Source: Methylobacterium sp. W2 (GTDB lineage Bacteria; Pseudomonadota; Alphaproteobacteria; Rhizobiales; Beijerinckiaceae). Taken from it: 59,312 bases of DNA. Below the pieces are notes generated by a model. It saw nothing but the letters and a program-made list of their open reading frames with translations, did no database searches and was not told the origin of the DNA. How positions within the stretch are numbered: the stretch's first letter is position 1; the number at the start of each line of letters is the position of its first letter. This document shows, piece after piece, positions 45,519 to 52,756 of this stretch. Where the stretch lies: the NCBI RefSeq assembly GCF_020662345.1, contig NZ_VMOA01000035.1, forward strand, positions 1-59,312, given 5' to 3'. A program made the position numbers and the translations under genes.

Positions 45519-45623
45519 TCATGAACTCGCCAGCATGCTCGTCGATTGAAGGACGACGATGACGAGCATGAAGATGGCCGCGGCGGCGAGGACATAGGTC
45601 ACGGTCTTCGTGAATTTGGTCAT
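45519..45623 (-). CDS. Single-span membrane microprotein (34 aa)
   Basis: An ATG frame of 34 residues preceded by GAGGAGAA. It consists of a short basic N-terminus (MTKFTKTVTY), one hydrophobic segment (VLAAAAIFMLVIVVL) and a polar tail. Such peptides often bind larger membrane complexes or act as small stress proteins. It starts 13 bases after the stop of the LysM remnant on the same strand, which suggests they were one operon. Confidence 0.65.
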   Translation of the reverse strand: MTKFTKTVTYVLAAAAIFMLVIVVLQSTSMLASS

Positions 45624-45636
45624 GGTCTGATTCTCC

Positions 45637-45745
45637 TCAACCGCGTTTTCCGTCCTGAACCGCATCGACGGTGTCCTCGGCCGGCAGCACAAAGACCTGG
45701 CCGGGATAGATCAGGTCCGGGTCAGCATAGCGTTCGCGTTTCCCA
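45637..45745 (-). pseudogene. LysM domain C-terminal remnant
   Basis: The frame ends with ERYADPDLIYPGQVFVLPAE and a short tail, closely matching the end of a LysM peptidoglycan-binding domain (DPDLIYPGQVFVLP is nearly invariant). Upstream the similarity stops and there is no start, so the gene is truncated. It was probably a LysM-containing exported protein. Confidence 0.65.
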
Positions 45746-45882
45746 TGCCGCCGTGACCATCGTCCGGGGCCCCCGGTCATCGGGGCTTCGATCCGTCAGA
45801 GCCGGTGCCTGGCCATCATGCCCGGGCCGGACTGCCCCCCGGGCCGGCAAGCCCAGGCGCCCACCGGCATCGTTCCGTAAGG

Positions 45883-46161
45883 TCAGTCGTCGGCCTCACC
45901 GGACGATCCGGCACGGGACCGTTCGTAGACGGCGATGGCCTGCGAGCATCCCTGCGACAGATTCTGGCGATTGCGTTTGAAGCAGGCTTTCACCTCCGGC
46001 CCGCCCGGCTTCATGCCAGCGCAAAAGCGAAGGTAATCGCCCCCGCAATTCGCTCGCATCGCCTCCATCTCGGGGCCGTCCTGCGCCGTGGAGGGCTGGG
46101 AACAGACCAGGGAGCCTGCGAGTGCGACTGCCGTCAGGGCGAAGATACGGATGTTCATCAT
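45883..46161 (-). CDS. Small exported cysteine-rich repeat protein
   Basis: A 92-residue secreted protein with signal peptide IRIFALTAVALAGSLVCSQP. The mature part contains CGGDYLRFCAGMKPGG and CFKRNRQNLSQGC, a cysteine-rich repeat pattern (C-x7-C, C-x11-C) recalling GLG1-type repeats found in alphaproteobacterial periplasmic proteins. Four mature cysteines should form two disulfides. Either of two adjacent ATGs could be the start. Function unknown. Confidence 0.7.
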   Translation of the reverse strand: MMNIRIFALTAVALAGSLVCSQPSTAQDGPEMEAMRANCGGDYLRFCAGMKPGGPEVKACFKRNRQNLSQGCSQAIAVYERSRAGSSGEADD

Positions 46162-46232
46162 GCGGTCTTTTCGTGCGGTGGGGCCGGGATAGACGACCCA
46201 TGCGAGCGGTTGCCCGCATGGGTTGCCTTGTC

Positions 46233-47366
46233 TCAGCGAGCCGGCTGGTTCGGCGCGGCGGCGGGCGGGTTGGCGAGTTGCTGACGGATTTCGGCGAGCT
46301 TCGCCTGGGCCGTGCTCAGGTCCTGCCGGGCTGAGGCCAGTTGCTCGTCGATGGCCGCAGCCTCCTTGTTGCGGGTGGCCAGCGTCTCGGTGAGGGTGGC
46401 CAACTCGCCTTGCGCATCGGTCTGGCGCTTGCGCAGGGCATCGAGGGCGGCCGTGCCGGCATCGCGGTCGGCGGAGAGCGTCTGCAGCGCCTGCTCGGCC
46501 TGGCCGCGCTCGGACACGACGCGGTCACGTTGCGCCTGGGTCTCGGCGAGCTCCTTGCGCACGTTCGCCAGGGCGTCGCGGGCTTGCTGAGCGTCGCGGT
46601 TGGCGAGGCCGGTCTCGGAGGTGAGCTTGTCCTTGCTGGCGGTCAGGGCCGCGACCGCTTGGTCCGTCTCCGTGCGCTGCTTGGCGGCCTGCTCGGTTGC
46701 GGTCCGTGCGTCGGCCAGGTCCTTCTGGGCTGCGGCGGCGGCCTCGCGGGCGTTCTGCTGGCGCTCTTCGGCCTTGGCGAGATCGGCGGTCTTGGCGGTC
46801 GCCTCCTGCGTCATGGTCGCAAGATCGGCGCGGAGCTTGGCCTCCTGCACCCGGGCGTCTTCAAGGCGGCGTCCGACCTCGGCGAGATCCTGGGTCCGGT
46901 CGACGGCGGCCTTCTCAGCGGTCGTGATGGCCTCGCGCAAGGGCGCGAGCTTCCCCTCGGCCTGCGTGACCTGGGACTGGAGGTCGGACAGCTTCAGGGT
47001 CTCGGCCTCGGCCGCCTTCTTGGCGTCGGTCGCCTTGGCCTCGGCCGTCTGCTGCTCCTTCGTCAGTGTCGCGGCCCGAGACTTCGCCGCCTCGGCGGCT
47101 TGGCTTGCCTGCTGGTCCTGCTGCTGGGCGGTGGCGATCTTGGCCTGGAGCGCGGTCAGGGTGCCGGCGGTCGCGATCTGGCGGTCCAGGTCGGTGCGGA
47201 GCGCCGTTTGCTGGGTCTGCAGGTCCTCGATGCGGTGATCACGGGCGCTGCGCTGACGGGCGCCGGCGATGGAGGCGACGATGAGCCAGACGAGCAGCAC
47301 AACCGCGACGACCGCGAGGCTGAAGGGCAGGGGGCGGCGGAGTTCGGAGCGATAGTCGATGGCCAT
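46233..47366 (-). CDS. Membrane-anchored coiled-coil protein
   Basis: A 377-residue protein. One membrane span near the N-terminus (PFSLAVVAVVLLVWLIVASI) is followed by more than 300 residues of Ala/Gln/Lys/Asp-rich helix with heptad spacing (QRSARDHRIEDLQTQQTALR ...), broken only by short tails. No enzymatic motif is seen. It probably spans part of the periplasm as a rod or scaffold. It is encoded between the Cys-rich protein and the YidB-like protein, and all share orientation. Confidence 0.75.
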   Translation of the reverse strand: MAIDYRSELRRPLPFSLAVVAVVLLVWLIVASIAGARQRSARDHRIEDLQTQQTALRTDLDRQIATAGTLTALQAKIATAQQQDQQASQAAEAAKSRAATLTKEQQTAEAKATDAKKAAEAETLKLSDLQSQVTQAEGKLAPLREAITTAEKAAVDRTQDLAEVGRRLEDARVQEAKLRADLATMTQEATAKTADLAKAEERQQNAREAAAAAQKDLADARTATEQAAKQRTETDQAVAALTASKDKLTSETGLANRDAQQARDALANVRKELAETQAQRDRVVSERGQAEQALQTLSADRDAGTAALDALRKRQTDAQGELATLTETLATRNKEAAAIDEQLASARQDLSTAQAKLAEIRQQLANPPAAAPNQPAR

Positions 47367-47470
47367 GGGGGTCTCGCAAGGTCAGGGAAAGGCGGTGGAT
47401 CGAACCCCGGCGCGGCGTCGCCCGGCGTCGTGTGTGGCCGATGCCCTGGGGCACCGGCCATGTCGCAGGA

Positions 47471-47971
47471 TCAGACCGGCGCGCGGCCGTCGGTGGCGTA
47501 GCGGTCGATGGCCGAGGGCAACTCACGCGAGAGGCGGGACAGAAGCGCGCCGCGGCTCAGGCCGGTCTGCTGGGTGAGGTGGTCCAGGGTGTCCGAGCCG
47601 ATGGCCTTCTCCAGGTCCGCCTCGGGGATGTCGCGGTTGGCTCCCTGGTTGACCCAGGAGTTGGCCGTCTCACCGTGCCCGCCCTTGGTGAAGTGGTCGA
47701 CGAGCTCGCTCAGGCCGCTGGCGATCAGGCCGCCGACACCGGCGGTGCCGAGACCGCCGAGCAGGCCGCCGAGGCTGCCGATGCCGCCCGTGGAACCTGT
47801 GCTCGATGCGGAGCTCGGGACCGGCGGGACGGTGCCGTGGTTCGTGCCGAGGGCCGGGTTCGAGGGGGCGTCATGCCCCTTCAGGAGTTCGGCGAGCTTG
47901 TCGCGGTTCTGGTAGCCGGCCACGGCCAGCAGGCCGAGCAGCGCGGTCATCGAGGGGTAGCCCTTGCTCAT
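47471..47971 (-). CDS. YidB-like (DUF937) family protein
   Basis: A 166-residue protein. N-terminus MSKGYPSMTALLGLLAVAGY; a Gly/Ser-rich stretch in the middle (GGIGSLGGLLGGLGTAGVGG), then a C-terminal domain with GSDTLDHLTQQTGLSRGALL and LSRELPSAIDRY, the core of YidB/DUF937 proteins. The family has no firm function. Its presence with CsbD and coiled-coil genes suggests a stress or envelope role. Confidence 0.75.
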   Translation of the reverse strand: MSKGYPSMTALLGLLAVAGYQNRDKLAELLKGHDAPSNPALGTNHGTVPPVPSSASSTGSTGGIGSLGGLLGGLGTAGVGGLIASGLSELVDHFTKGGHGETANSWVNQGANRDIPEADLEKAIGSDTLDHLTQQTGLSRGALLSRLSRELPSAIDRYATDGRAPV

Positions 47972-48029
47972 CGTGTTTCCTTTCCAATGTTGAACGTGGT
48001 GCCGGATGGGGTCATCCGGGGTCTCGCGG

Positions 48030-49448
48030 TCAGCCCGCCGCGTCGGACGCGGTGGCTCCCGTCGATGTCATGCGCCCGGCAAGCTCGGGCTCGTCGCCCG
48101 ATGGTTGCCCGGCGACGATGGTTCGCTTGACCGTGGAGCGGGCCGCGTCGATGGCGATGGCCGCCGCCGACATGGTCCTGGCCTCGGTCGGCCGCTCCAG
48201 CGCATGCTTGGCGATATCGCCGGCAAGATCGTCGATCTCGCGGGCGAGCGCTTCGAGGCGCCGGGCATCCGCACCGTCCTGCGCCTCGCGACGGATCTCC
48301 AGCAGCCGGTCGGTGGCCTCCTCGATGCGTTCGCGCCGGATGCGGGACAGGCGCTGTCCCACCCACGCCACCGCCGAGCCGATACCGCCGCCGAGGAACG
48401 CGACGAGGTAGATCCAGGTTTCGTAGCGCTCGACGAAGCCCTGCTGCTCACGTTCGAAGTAGTCGACGGCACCGGGATGGATCGGGAGCCGCGCGCTGGT
48501 GGCGGCCGCGGTGCTGTCGTAGCTCGGCGCCTGCAGGTAGTCCGCGGCCGGGGCCACGTTCGCCATGCCGCTGCGCAACTCGAACAGGTGCTGGGTCACG
48601 TCGGCCGCCACCGGGCGGGACAGGTTCGCCCGCGCCATCAGCCGGTAGGAGGCGCCGACGGTGGCCACGTCCTCGGCCGGCACCTTAGGGCTGCCGCCGA
48701 AGGTCTCGGCCGGCATGCTCACGGCCTGGAGGCGTGGCAGCCGGGCGACGATGGCGTCGGCGTTCGCGACCGTCACGAAGGCCACCTTTCGCGTCTTGCT
48801 CGCACCCTGCACGATGCCGATGATGCGTTGGGCCGCCGGGGCGGTCGGCGAGATCACCGAGATGACGGCGTCGATGCGCTTCTTCGCGAACGCGACCGCC
48901 AGGTCGGCCTCCGGCATCTCGACCAGGGCGACGTGACGGGGTGGCAGCGGCCCCTCGGGATCCGTGTCGAGGAGCGTCAGGCCGTAATGCTCGACCATCG
49001 CCTTGATCAGGGCCTGGTCGGCGTCGCGGTGGGCGAGGATGGCCAGGCGCTTGCGGTCGAGATCCGGAAAGCTGGTCAGGCCGGAGGCCTCGGGGGACGC
49101 GATGATCATCGCCTGGTCGCGCAGGATCGCGAGCGTCAGACCGTTGTCGGGCAGGTCGACGTCCGGACGCACGACCGCGAGGTCGGCCCGGCCGTCCTGC
49201 AGCGCCGCCGCGCTGTCGCGCACGTCGTCGAACGGCAGGATCTTGAGGCGGATCTCCTTGTGCCGCCTCGCCAACGCGTCGGCATAGGCCTGGATGACGG
49301 CCGGCTCGGTCCCGTCGCTCGGCGCCACGGCGATGGTCAGCACCGTGGCGCGGGACACCCAGTAGGCCGCCGCCGCCCCGAGCCCAAGCAGCACCGCGAG
49401 GGCGAGGAACACGAACTCGCGGCGCAGGACGAGGCCCGGAACGGTCAC
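48030..49448 (-). CDS. Membrane-tethered TAXI-type solute-binding protein
   Basis: A 472-residue protein from a GTG at 49448. After an N-terminal span (FVFLALAVLLGLGAAAAYWV) comes a periplasmic TAXI/TRAP-like receptor domain (ALQDGRADLAVVRPDVDLPD, VEMPEADLAVAFAKKRIDAV). A second span near residue 350 (IYLVAFLGGGIGSAVAWVG) is followed by a cytoplasmic helical tail of about 100 residues. TAXI receptors are normally soluble with TRAP permease genes beside them; here neither holds, so a sensory role is more likely. The ribosome site is weak. Confidence 0.75.
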   Translation of the reverse strand: MTVPGLVLRREFVFLALAVLLGLGAAAAYWVSRATVLTIAVAPSDGTEPAVIQAYADALARRHKEIRLKILPFDDVRDSAAALQDGRADLAVVRPDVDLPDNGLTLAILRDQAMIIASPEASGLTSFPDLDRKRLAILAHRDADQALIKAMVEHYGLTLLDTDPEGPLPPRHVALVEMPEADLAVAFAKKRIDAVISVISPTAPAAQRIIGIVQGASKTRKVAFVTVANADAIVARLPRLQAVSMPAETFGGSPKVPAEDVATVGASYRLMARANLSRPVAADVTQHLFELRSGMANVAPAADYLQAPSYDSTAAATSARLPIHPGAVDYFEREQQGFVERYETWIYLVAFLGGGIGSAVAWVGQRLSRIRRERIEEATDRLLEIRREAQDGADARRLEALAREIDDLAGDIAKHALERPTEARTMSAAAIAIDAARSTVKRTIVAGQPSGDEPELAGRMTSTGATASDAAG

Positions 49449-49482
49449 AGGGTCTGGGCCTCGGCTCGGCAGGGCGATCCGG

Positions 49483-49929
49483 CTACGGGCAAGGGTGGCG
49501 GTCGCCGTCGTTGCCGAGATACGTCCCGCTCGACGCGTCGTAGGACCGGAAACGGCGAGCGCATGCGGCGACGGCCTCGGGGCCCGGACCACCCTGCACC
49601 ACGACCGGGGCGGCCTGCGCCTGCGAGTTGGCGATGGCGCCGCCGATGATGGCACCCGCCGCCAGGCCGGCCACGCCGGCGCCCACCGCAGCGCCGACGC
49701 CGGGCCCGCGGCGATAGCCGTAGCCACGACGGTAGCCGTAGCCCCGGCCATAACCGCGTCCGCCACGCCATCCATGCCGATGACCGAAGCGGCGGTACTG
49801 GACGTAATCGGTCGGCAGGTCACCGCGCACGAGCGCCTCGATGGGCGCCGCGGAGGCCGGGGCGGCATGGGCCGGCAGGCCGACAAGGGTGGCTGCGACG
49901 GTGGCGGCGAGGGCGAGGGTCAGCTTCAT
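49483..49929 (-). CDS. BA14K family exported protein
   Basis: A 148-residue protein with signal peptide KLTLALAATVAATLVGLPAH. The middle is Arg/Tyr/Gly-rich (GYGRGYGYRRGYGYRRG) followed by a glycine-zipper-like AVGAGVAGLAAGAIIGGAIA. The C-terminus CARRFRSYDASSGTYLGNDG ... HPCP is the BA14K domain, named after a Brucella immunoreactive protein. The role is unknown; lectin-like activity has been proposed for the family. It lies 34 bases upstream of the TAXI gene in the same direction. Confidence 0.8.
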   Translation of the reverse strand: MKLTLALAATVAATLVGLPAHAAPASAAPIEALVRGDLPTDYVQYRRFGHRHGWRGGRGYGRGYGYRRGYGYRRGPGVGAAVGAGVAGLAAGAIIGGAIANSQAQAAPVVVQGGPGPEAVAACARRFRSYDASSGTYLGNDGDRHPCP

Positions 49930-49972
49930 TGTGGATCCGTTTCCTGAATCGGTTTCGAGGGAAGCAGGAAGG

Positions 49973-50080
49973 TCAGTAGCCCCGGCGGTTCGGGGGAGTG
50001 CCGGAGCGACCCTTGAGCCGGCGGCTGACGTAGGCGATGACCTTCGGAAGCAGGAAGGCGGTGAGGAGCTTGCGGATCAT
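49973..50080 (-). CDS. Basic microprotein (35 aa)
   Basis: A short frame encoding MIRKLLTAFLLPKVIAYVSR and then a polar, basic tail ending RRGY. The N-terminal 20 residues form an amphipathic or membrane-binding helix. The ribosome site is weak, but the composition is coding-like and it keeps the orientation and spacing of the surrounding CsbD gene run. Function unknown. Confidence 0.45.
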   Translation of the reverse strand: MIRKLLTAFLLPKVIAYVSRRLKGRSGTPPNRRGY

Positions 50081-50104
50081 GAGGTCGTCGCCAGGATTGC
50101 GGGT

Positions 50105-50542
50105 TCAGTGCGTGCGACGGGACAGCCAGCCCACCGTGAAGGCGACGGCGGCGAGGCCGAGCAGCGTTGAGGGGCGGTGGTGGTCGGCGTAGCGCACGGC
50201 CTGACGGCCATAGGTCGTGCCGCGCTTAGCCGCGTGACGGGCGAGGTCGCGGCCGTCCGAGATGAGGTTCCCCGCGCGGTCGCGTGCCTCGTCGACGAGG
50301 TGACGTCCGTCCTCGATCAGGTTGCCGGCACGATCCCGGACCTCGTGGGCGATGTCGCGTCCATCGTCGAAGAGATCCTCGGCCCGGTCGCGAGCGCGGC
50401 CGTAGGCGTATTGAGCGCCACCTGCGACCTGGTTCACGGCGCCGCGCACCTGACGGGCCGGATCACCGGTGATGCCGCCGACAGCGGTCTGCGCGCGGCC
50501 CTTGAGGTGGCGGGACGCGCCGCGGAACTGGTCACCGTTCAT
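50105..50542 (-). CDS. CsbD-like protein with DRAGNLI repeats and C-terminal membrane segment
   Basis: A 145-residue protein starting MNGDQFRGASRHLKGRAQTA, like the CsbD N-terminus (Q-x-G-x-A-...-GK). The middle repeats the motif DRAGNLI.DGR twice, and the C-terminus has a hydrophobic stretch (STLLGLAAVAFTVGWL) that can anchor it to the membrane. CsbD proteins are general-stress proteins of unknown mechanism. It is one of four related genes in 2.5 kb. Confidence 0.75.
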   Translation of the reverse strand: MNGDQFRGASRHLKGRAQTAVGGITGDPARQVRGAVNQVAGGAQYAYGRARDRAEDLFDDGRDIAHEVRDRAGNLIEDGRHLVDEARDRAGNLISDGRDLARHAAKRGTTYGRQAVRYADHHRPSTLLGLAAVAFTVGWLSRRTH

Positions 50543-50609
50543 GGGATACTCCTGGGTTCGAAGGATGGGGCGACGGGACCCGGTCGGGTCACCCGCCGCC
50601 CGTATGGGA

Positions 50610-50813
50610 TCAGTGCTTGCCGGTGACCTTATCGACCACGGAGGCGACGCCGTCCTTGGCCTCGCCGACGGTGCGCTGAGCCTCGCCCTTGAGTTCCTGG
50701 GCCTTGCCTTCGACGACGAGCTTGTCGTTGCCCGTGACCTTGCCGGCGGCCTGCTTGACGTTGCCGGCCGCCTCGTTGGCGAGGCCCTTCAGCTTGTCGG
50801 TGGTGCTGCTCAT
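50610..50813 (-). CDS. CsbD family stress protein
   Basis: A 67-residue canonical CsbD protein: DKLKGLANEAAGNVKQAAGK followed by GNDKLVVEGKAQELKGEAQ. It is hydrophilic, helical and cytoplasmic. CsbD of Bacillus is controlled by the general stress sigma factor, and alphaproteobacterial versions often belong to the general stress regulon. It has the same orientation as the three other CsbD-type genes around it. Confidence 0.9.
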   Translation of the reverse strand: MSSTTDKLKGLANEAAGNVKQAAGKVTGNDKLVVEGKAQELKGEAQRTVGEAKDGVASVVDKVTGKH

Positions 50814-50909
50814 GGGATGAGTCCTTCGGTTCCAGGGGCGGGTTTTCAGGGAGGCGGGTTTTCCGGGAGAAAGGACCGGCCGGTCGCGAGGAACCGGCCG
50901 GGGATCGCC

Positions 50910-51830
50910 TCAGACGCGGCGGGCGTCGTAACCGGCGACCAGGGTGGCGGGCTTCGGGGCGCCGAGGCGACCGCCGAAGAAGCCGGCGAGCGCGCCGAGG
51001 ATCAGCGCGAGCGCGCCGTAGAACGCACCCTGGGTGGCGGCGGACTTGGCGACGACGGCCGCCTGCTCGGCCTTCACCTTGGCGGTGGCGACGGTCTCGT
51101 CGTACTGCTTCTTGTAGTCCTGGATCTGCGTCTTGGCCTGATCGACCGGGATGCCCTGGGCCTTGGCGAGGGCGTCGGCGGCGCGGTTCTCGGCCTGCGC
51201 CTTCTGGGCCGGGTCACCCGTGAACAGGGCGCGGATGGCGGCGACGGCGGCGTCCTTGGCGGCCTGCGGGTCCTGGCCGGCGGCCTGGTTGCGGACCGAC
51301 TGCTCGATGCCGTCGAAGGGGTTCGAGATCTTGGACAGCGAGGGAGCCGCGGCCTGGGCCGCCGTCTGCACGGTGCCGCCGACAAGCGAGCCGGCGCCGC
51401 CGAGCGTGCTGGTCACGCCGGAGAAGGCGCCGCCGATCAGGCCACCGGCCGCCGAGGTCAGCAGGTACAGCACCACGAGGGTGGTCACCGCCCAGGACAC
51501 GAGGCCATGCAGGCCAGCCCCGCCGGTGATGGGCTTGCCCGAGAGGCGCCCGGCGATGAACCCGCCGGCGAGCGCGGCGACGATGCCCGAGCCCACGAAC
51601 CAGATGCCGGCGCTGAGAGAGAGCGTCGAGGCGGCCGGGTTGTCTGCAGCGACGGGGCCGACGCTGGACAGGCCGACGCCGACGCCGACCATGTTGAGGA
51701 TGACCTGGGTCACCAGCGCGGTGACGGCGCCGGCGAAGATGGCGCCCCACGACACCTGGTTCAGCAGGACGGTGCGGGTGTCGGCCGAGGCCGCGGCGGT
51801 CGGGGTCGCGAGAATGGGGGAAGTGGACAC
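50910..51830 (-). CDS. Multi-span membrane protein of unknown function
   Basis: A 306-residue protein with about five membrane spans: VSWGAIFAGAVTALVTQVIL, a second and third around residues 75-125, and a last near the C-terminus (GALALILGALAGFFGGRLG). Between spans is a charged helical domain of about 100 residues (AKAQGIPVDQAKTQIQDYKK). The N-terminal segment resembles the conserved start of small alphaproteobacterial membrane proteins found beside stress genes. It lies between two CsbD-type genes. No catalytic motif is present. Confidence 0.65.
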   Translation of the reverse strand: MSTSPILATPTAAASADTRTVLLNQVSWGAIFAGAVTALVTQVILNMVGVGVGLSSVGPVAADNPAASTLSLSAGIWFVGSGIVAALAGGFIAGRLSGKPITGGAGLHGLVSWAVTTLVVLYLLTSAAGGLIGGAFSGVTSTLGGAGSLVGGTVQTAAQAAAPSLSKISNPFDGIEQSVRNQAAGQDPQAAKDAAVAAIRALFTGDPAQKAQAENRAADALAKAQGIPVDQAKTQIQDYKKQYDETVATAKVKAEQAAVVAKSAATQGAFYGALALILGALAGFFGGRLGAPKPATLVAGYDARRV

Positions 51831-51941
51831 GTAGAGATACTCCGGGTGGTCGGTCGTTCGAGCGGATGGTCGGTGGGGTGGAACATCAGGGCCCGACCGC
51901 GCAGTCCCGGCGCGGTCGGACCAAGATCGTGGACCTGCGGG

Positions 51942-52445
51942 TCAGTCGCGGCCGTGGATGAGCAGGCCGAGGCCGTAGCCGAGGAGGCCGGCCACGAGCA
52001 GCGCGGCGATGGGGTGCTCGGCGATCTGGCTGGTGGCCTCGCGGCCGCCCTCGCGCAGGGCGCGGCCACCATTCTCGTAGGCGTCCTCGGCCCGGTCGTA
52101 GGCATCGCGGCCGGCGCTGCGCACGTGGCGCTCGCCGCGCTCGTAGGTGTCGCTGGCGGCGCCCTGGGCGCGGCGCGCACGGTCCTCGACGTCGTCGGAC
52201 CCGATCAGGTTGCCGACGGTGTCGCGAACCTTGCCGCCGATGTCGCGGGCGGTGTCGGCGACATGCTCGGCGGCGTCGCGCACGGTGTCCTTGGCCTGGC
52301 CGTAGAGGTTCTCGGCGGCACCCTGCGCCTCGCGGGCGCGGCCCTCGACCGAGTCCCGCTTCGAGCCGGTGAGGTCGCCCACCGCGCCCTGCACTTTGCC
52401 GCCGAGTTCCTTGGCGGCGCCGGTGAAGCGATCCGTATCAACCAT
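51942..52445 (-). CDS. CsbD-like protein with extended helical repeats and membrane tail
   Basis: A 167-residue protein. The CsbD module is at the N-terminus (FTGAAKELGGKVQGAVGDLT). It is followed by alternating acidic/basic helical repeats (ADTARDIGGKVRDTVGNLIG, YDRAEDAYENGGRALREGG) and a C-terminal hydrophobic helix (HPIAALLVAGLLGYGLGLLI) that may anchor it. This is the same plan as the protein at 50105-50542, so the two probably arose by duplication. Confidence 0.75.
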   Translation of the reverse strand: MVDTDRFTGAAKELGGKVQGAVGDLTGSKRDSVEGRAREAQGAAENLYGQAKDTVRDAAEHVADTARDIGGKVRDTVGNLIGSDDVEDRARRAQGAASDTYERGERHVRSAGRDAYDRAEDAYENGGRALREGGREATSQIAEHPIAALLVAGLLGYGLGLLIHGRD

Positions 52446-52502
52446 GATGTCGTTCCTGTGTTCGTCGGTGATGGTGTTCGTGGCTGCGCCGCCTGACCGA
52501 AT

Positions 52503-52664
52503 CTACGGCTTGGAGGTGGTCTTCGGTTTCACGTCGGACTTCGGTCGTTCTTGCTGAGACTTGCCCTCGGCCTCGACTTTGGGGTCGCCGACCAACTTCC
52601 CGAGGGCTTCCTTGATCGAGCCTTTGATCTTGTCGGATTTGTCGGTCGTCTTCTGCGTGCTCAC
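52503..52664 (-). CDS. CsbD family microprotein (53 aa)
   Basis: A GTG-started frame with GGAG upstream. It encodes DKIKGSIKEALGKLVGDPKV, a CsbD core, and a Lys/Pro/Ser-rich tail. It is the first of four CsbD-type genes in the run, just downstream of the PAS-LuxR regulator gene. Lengths of about 55-70 residues are normal for the family. Confidence 0.65.
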   Translation of the reverse strand: MSTQKTTDKSDKIKGSIKEALGKLVGDPKVEAEGKSQQERPKSDVKPKTTSKP

Positions 52665-52756
52665 GGGGTGCTCCAAAGCCTGGGCAAATGACTCACCCCA
52701 TCAAGTGGCCCGTCGTTCCCGGCGAGCAATGATGCAGACATACCAGTTGAAGGATT

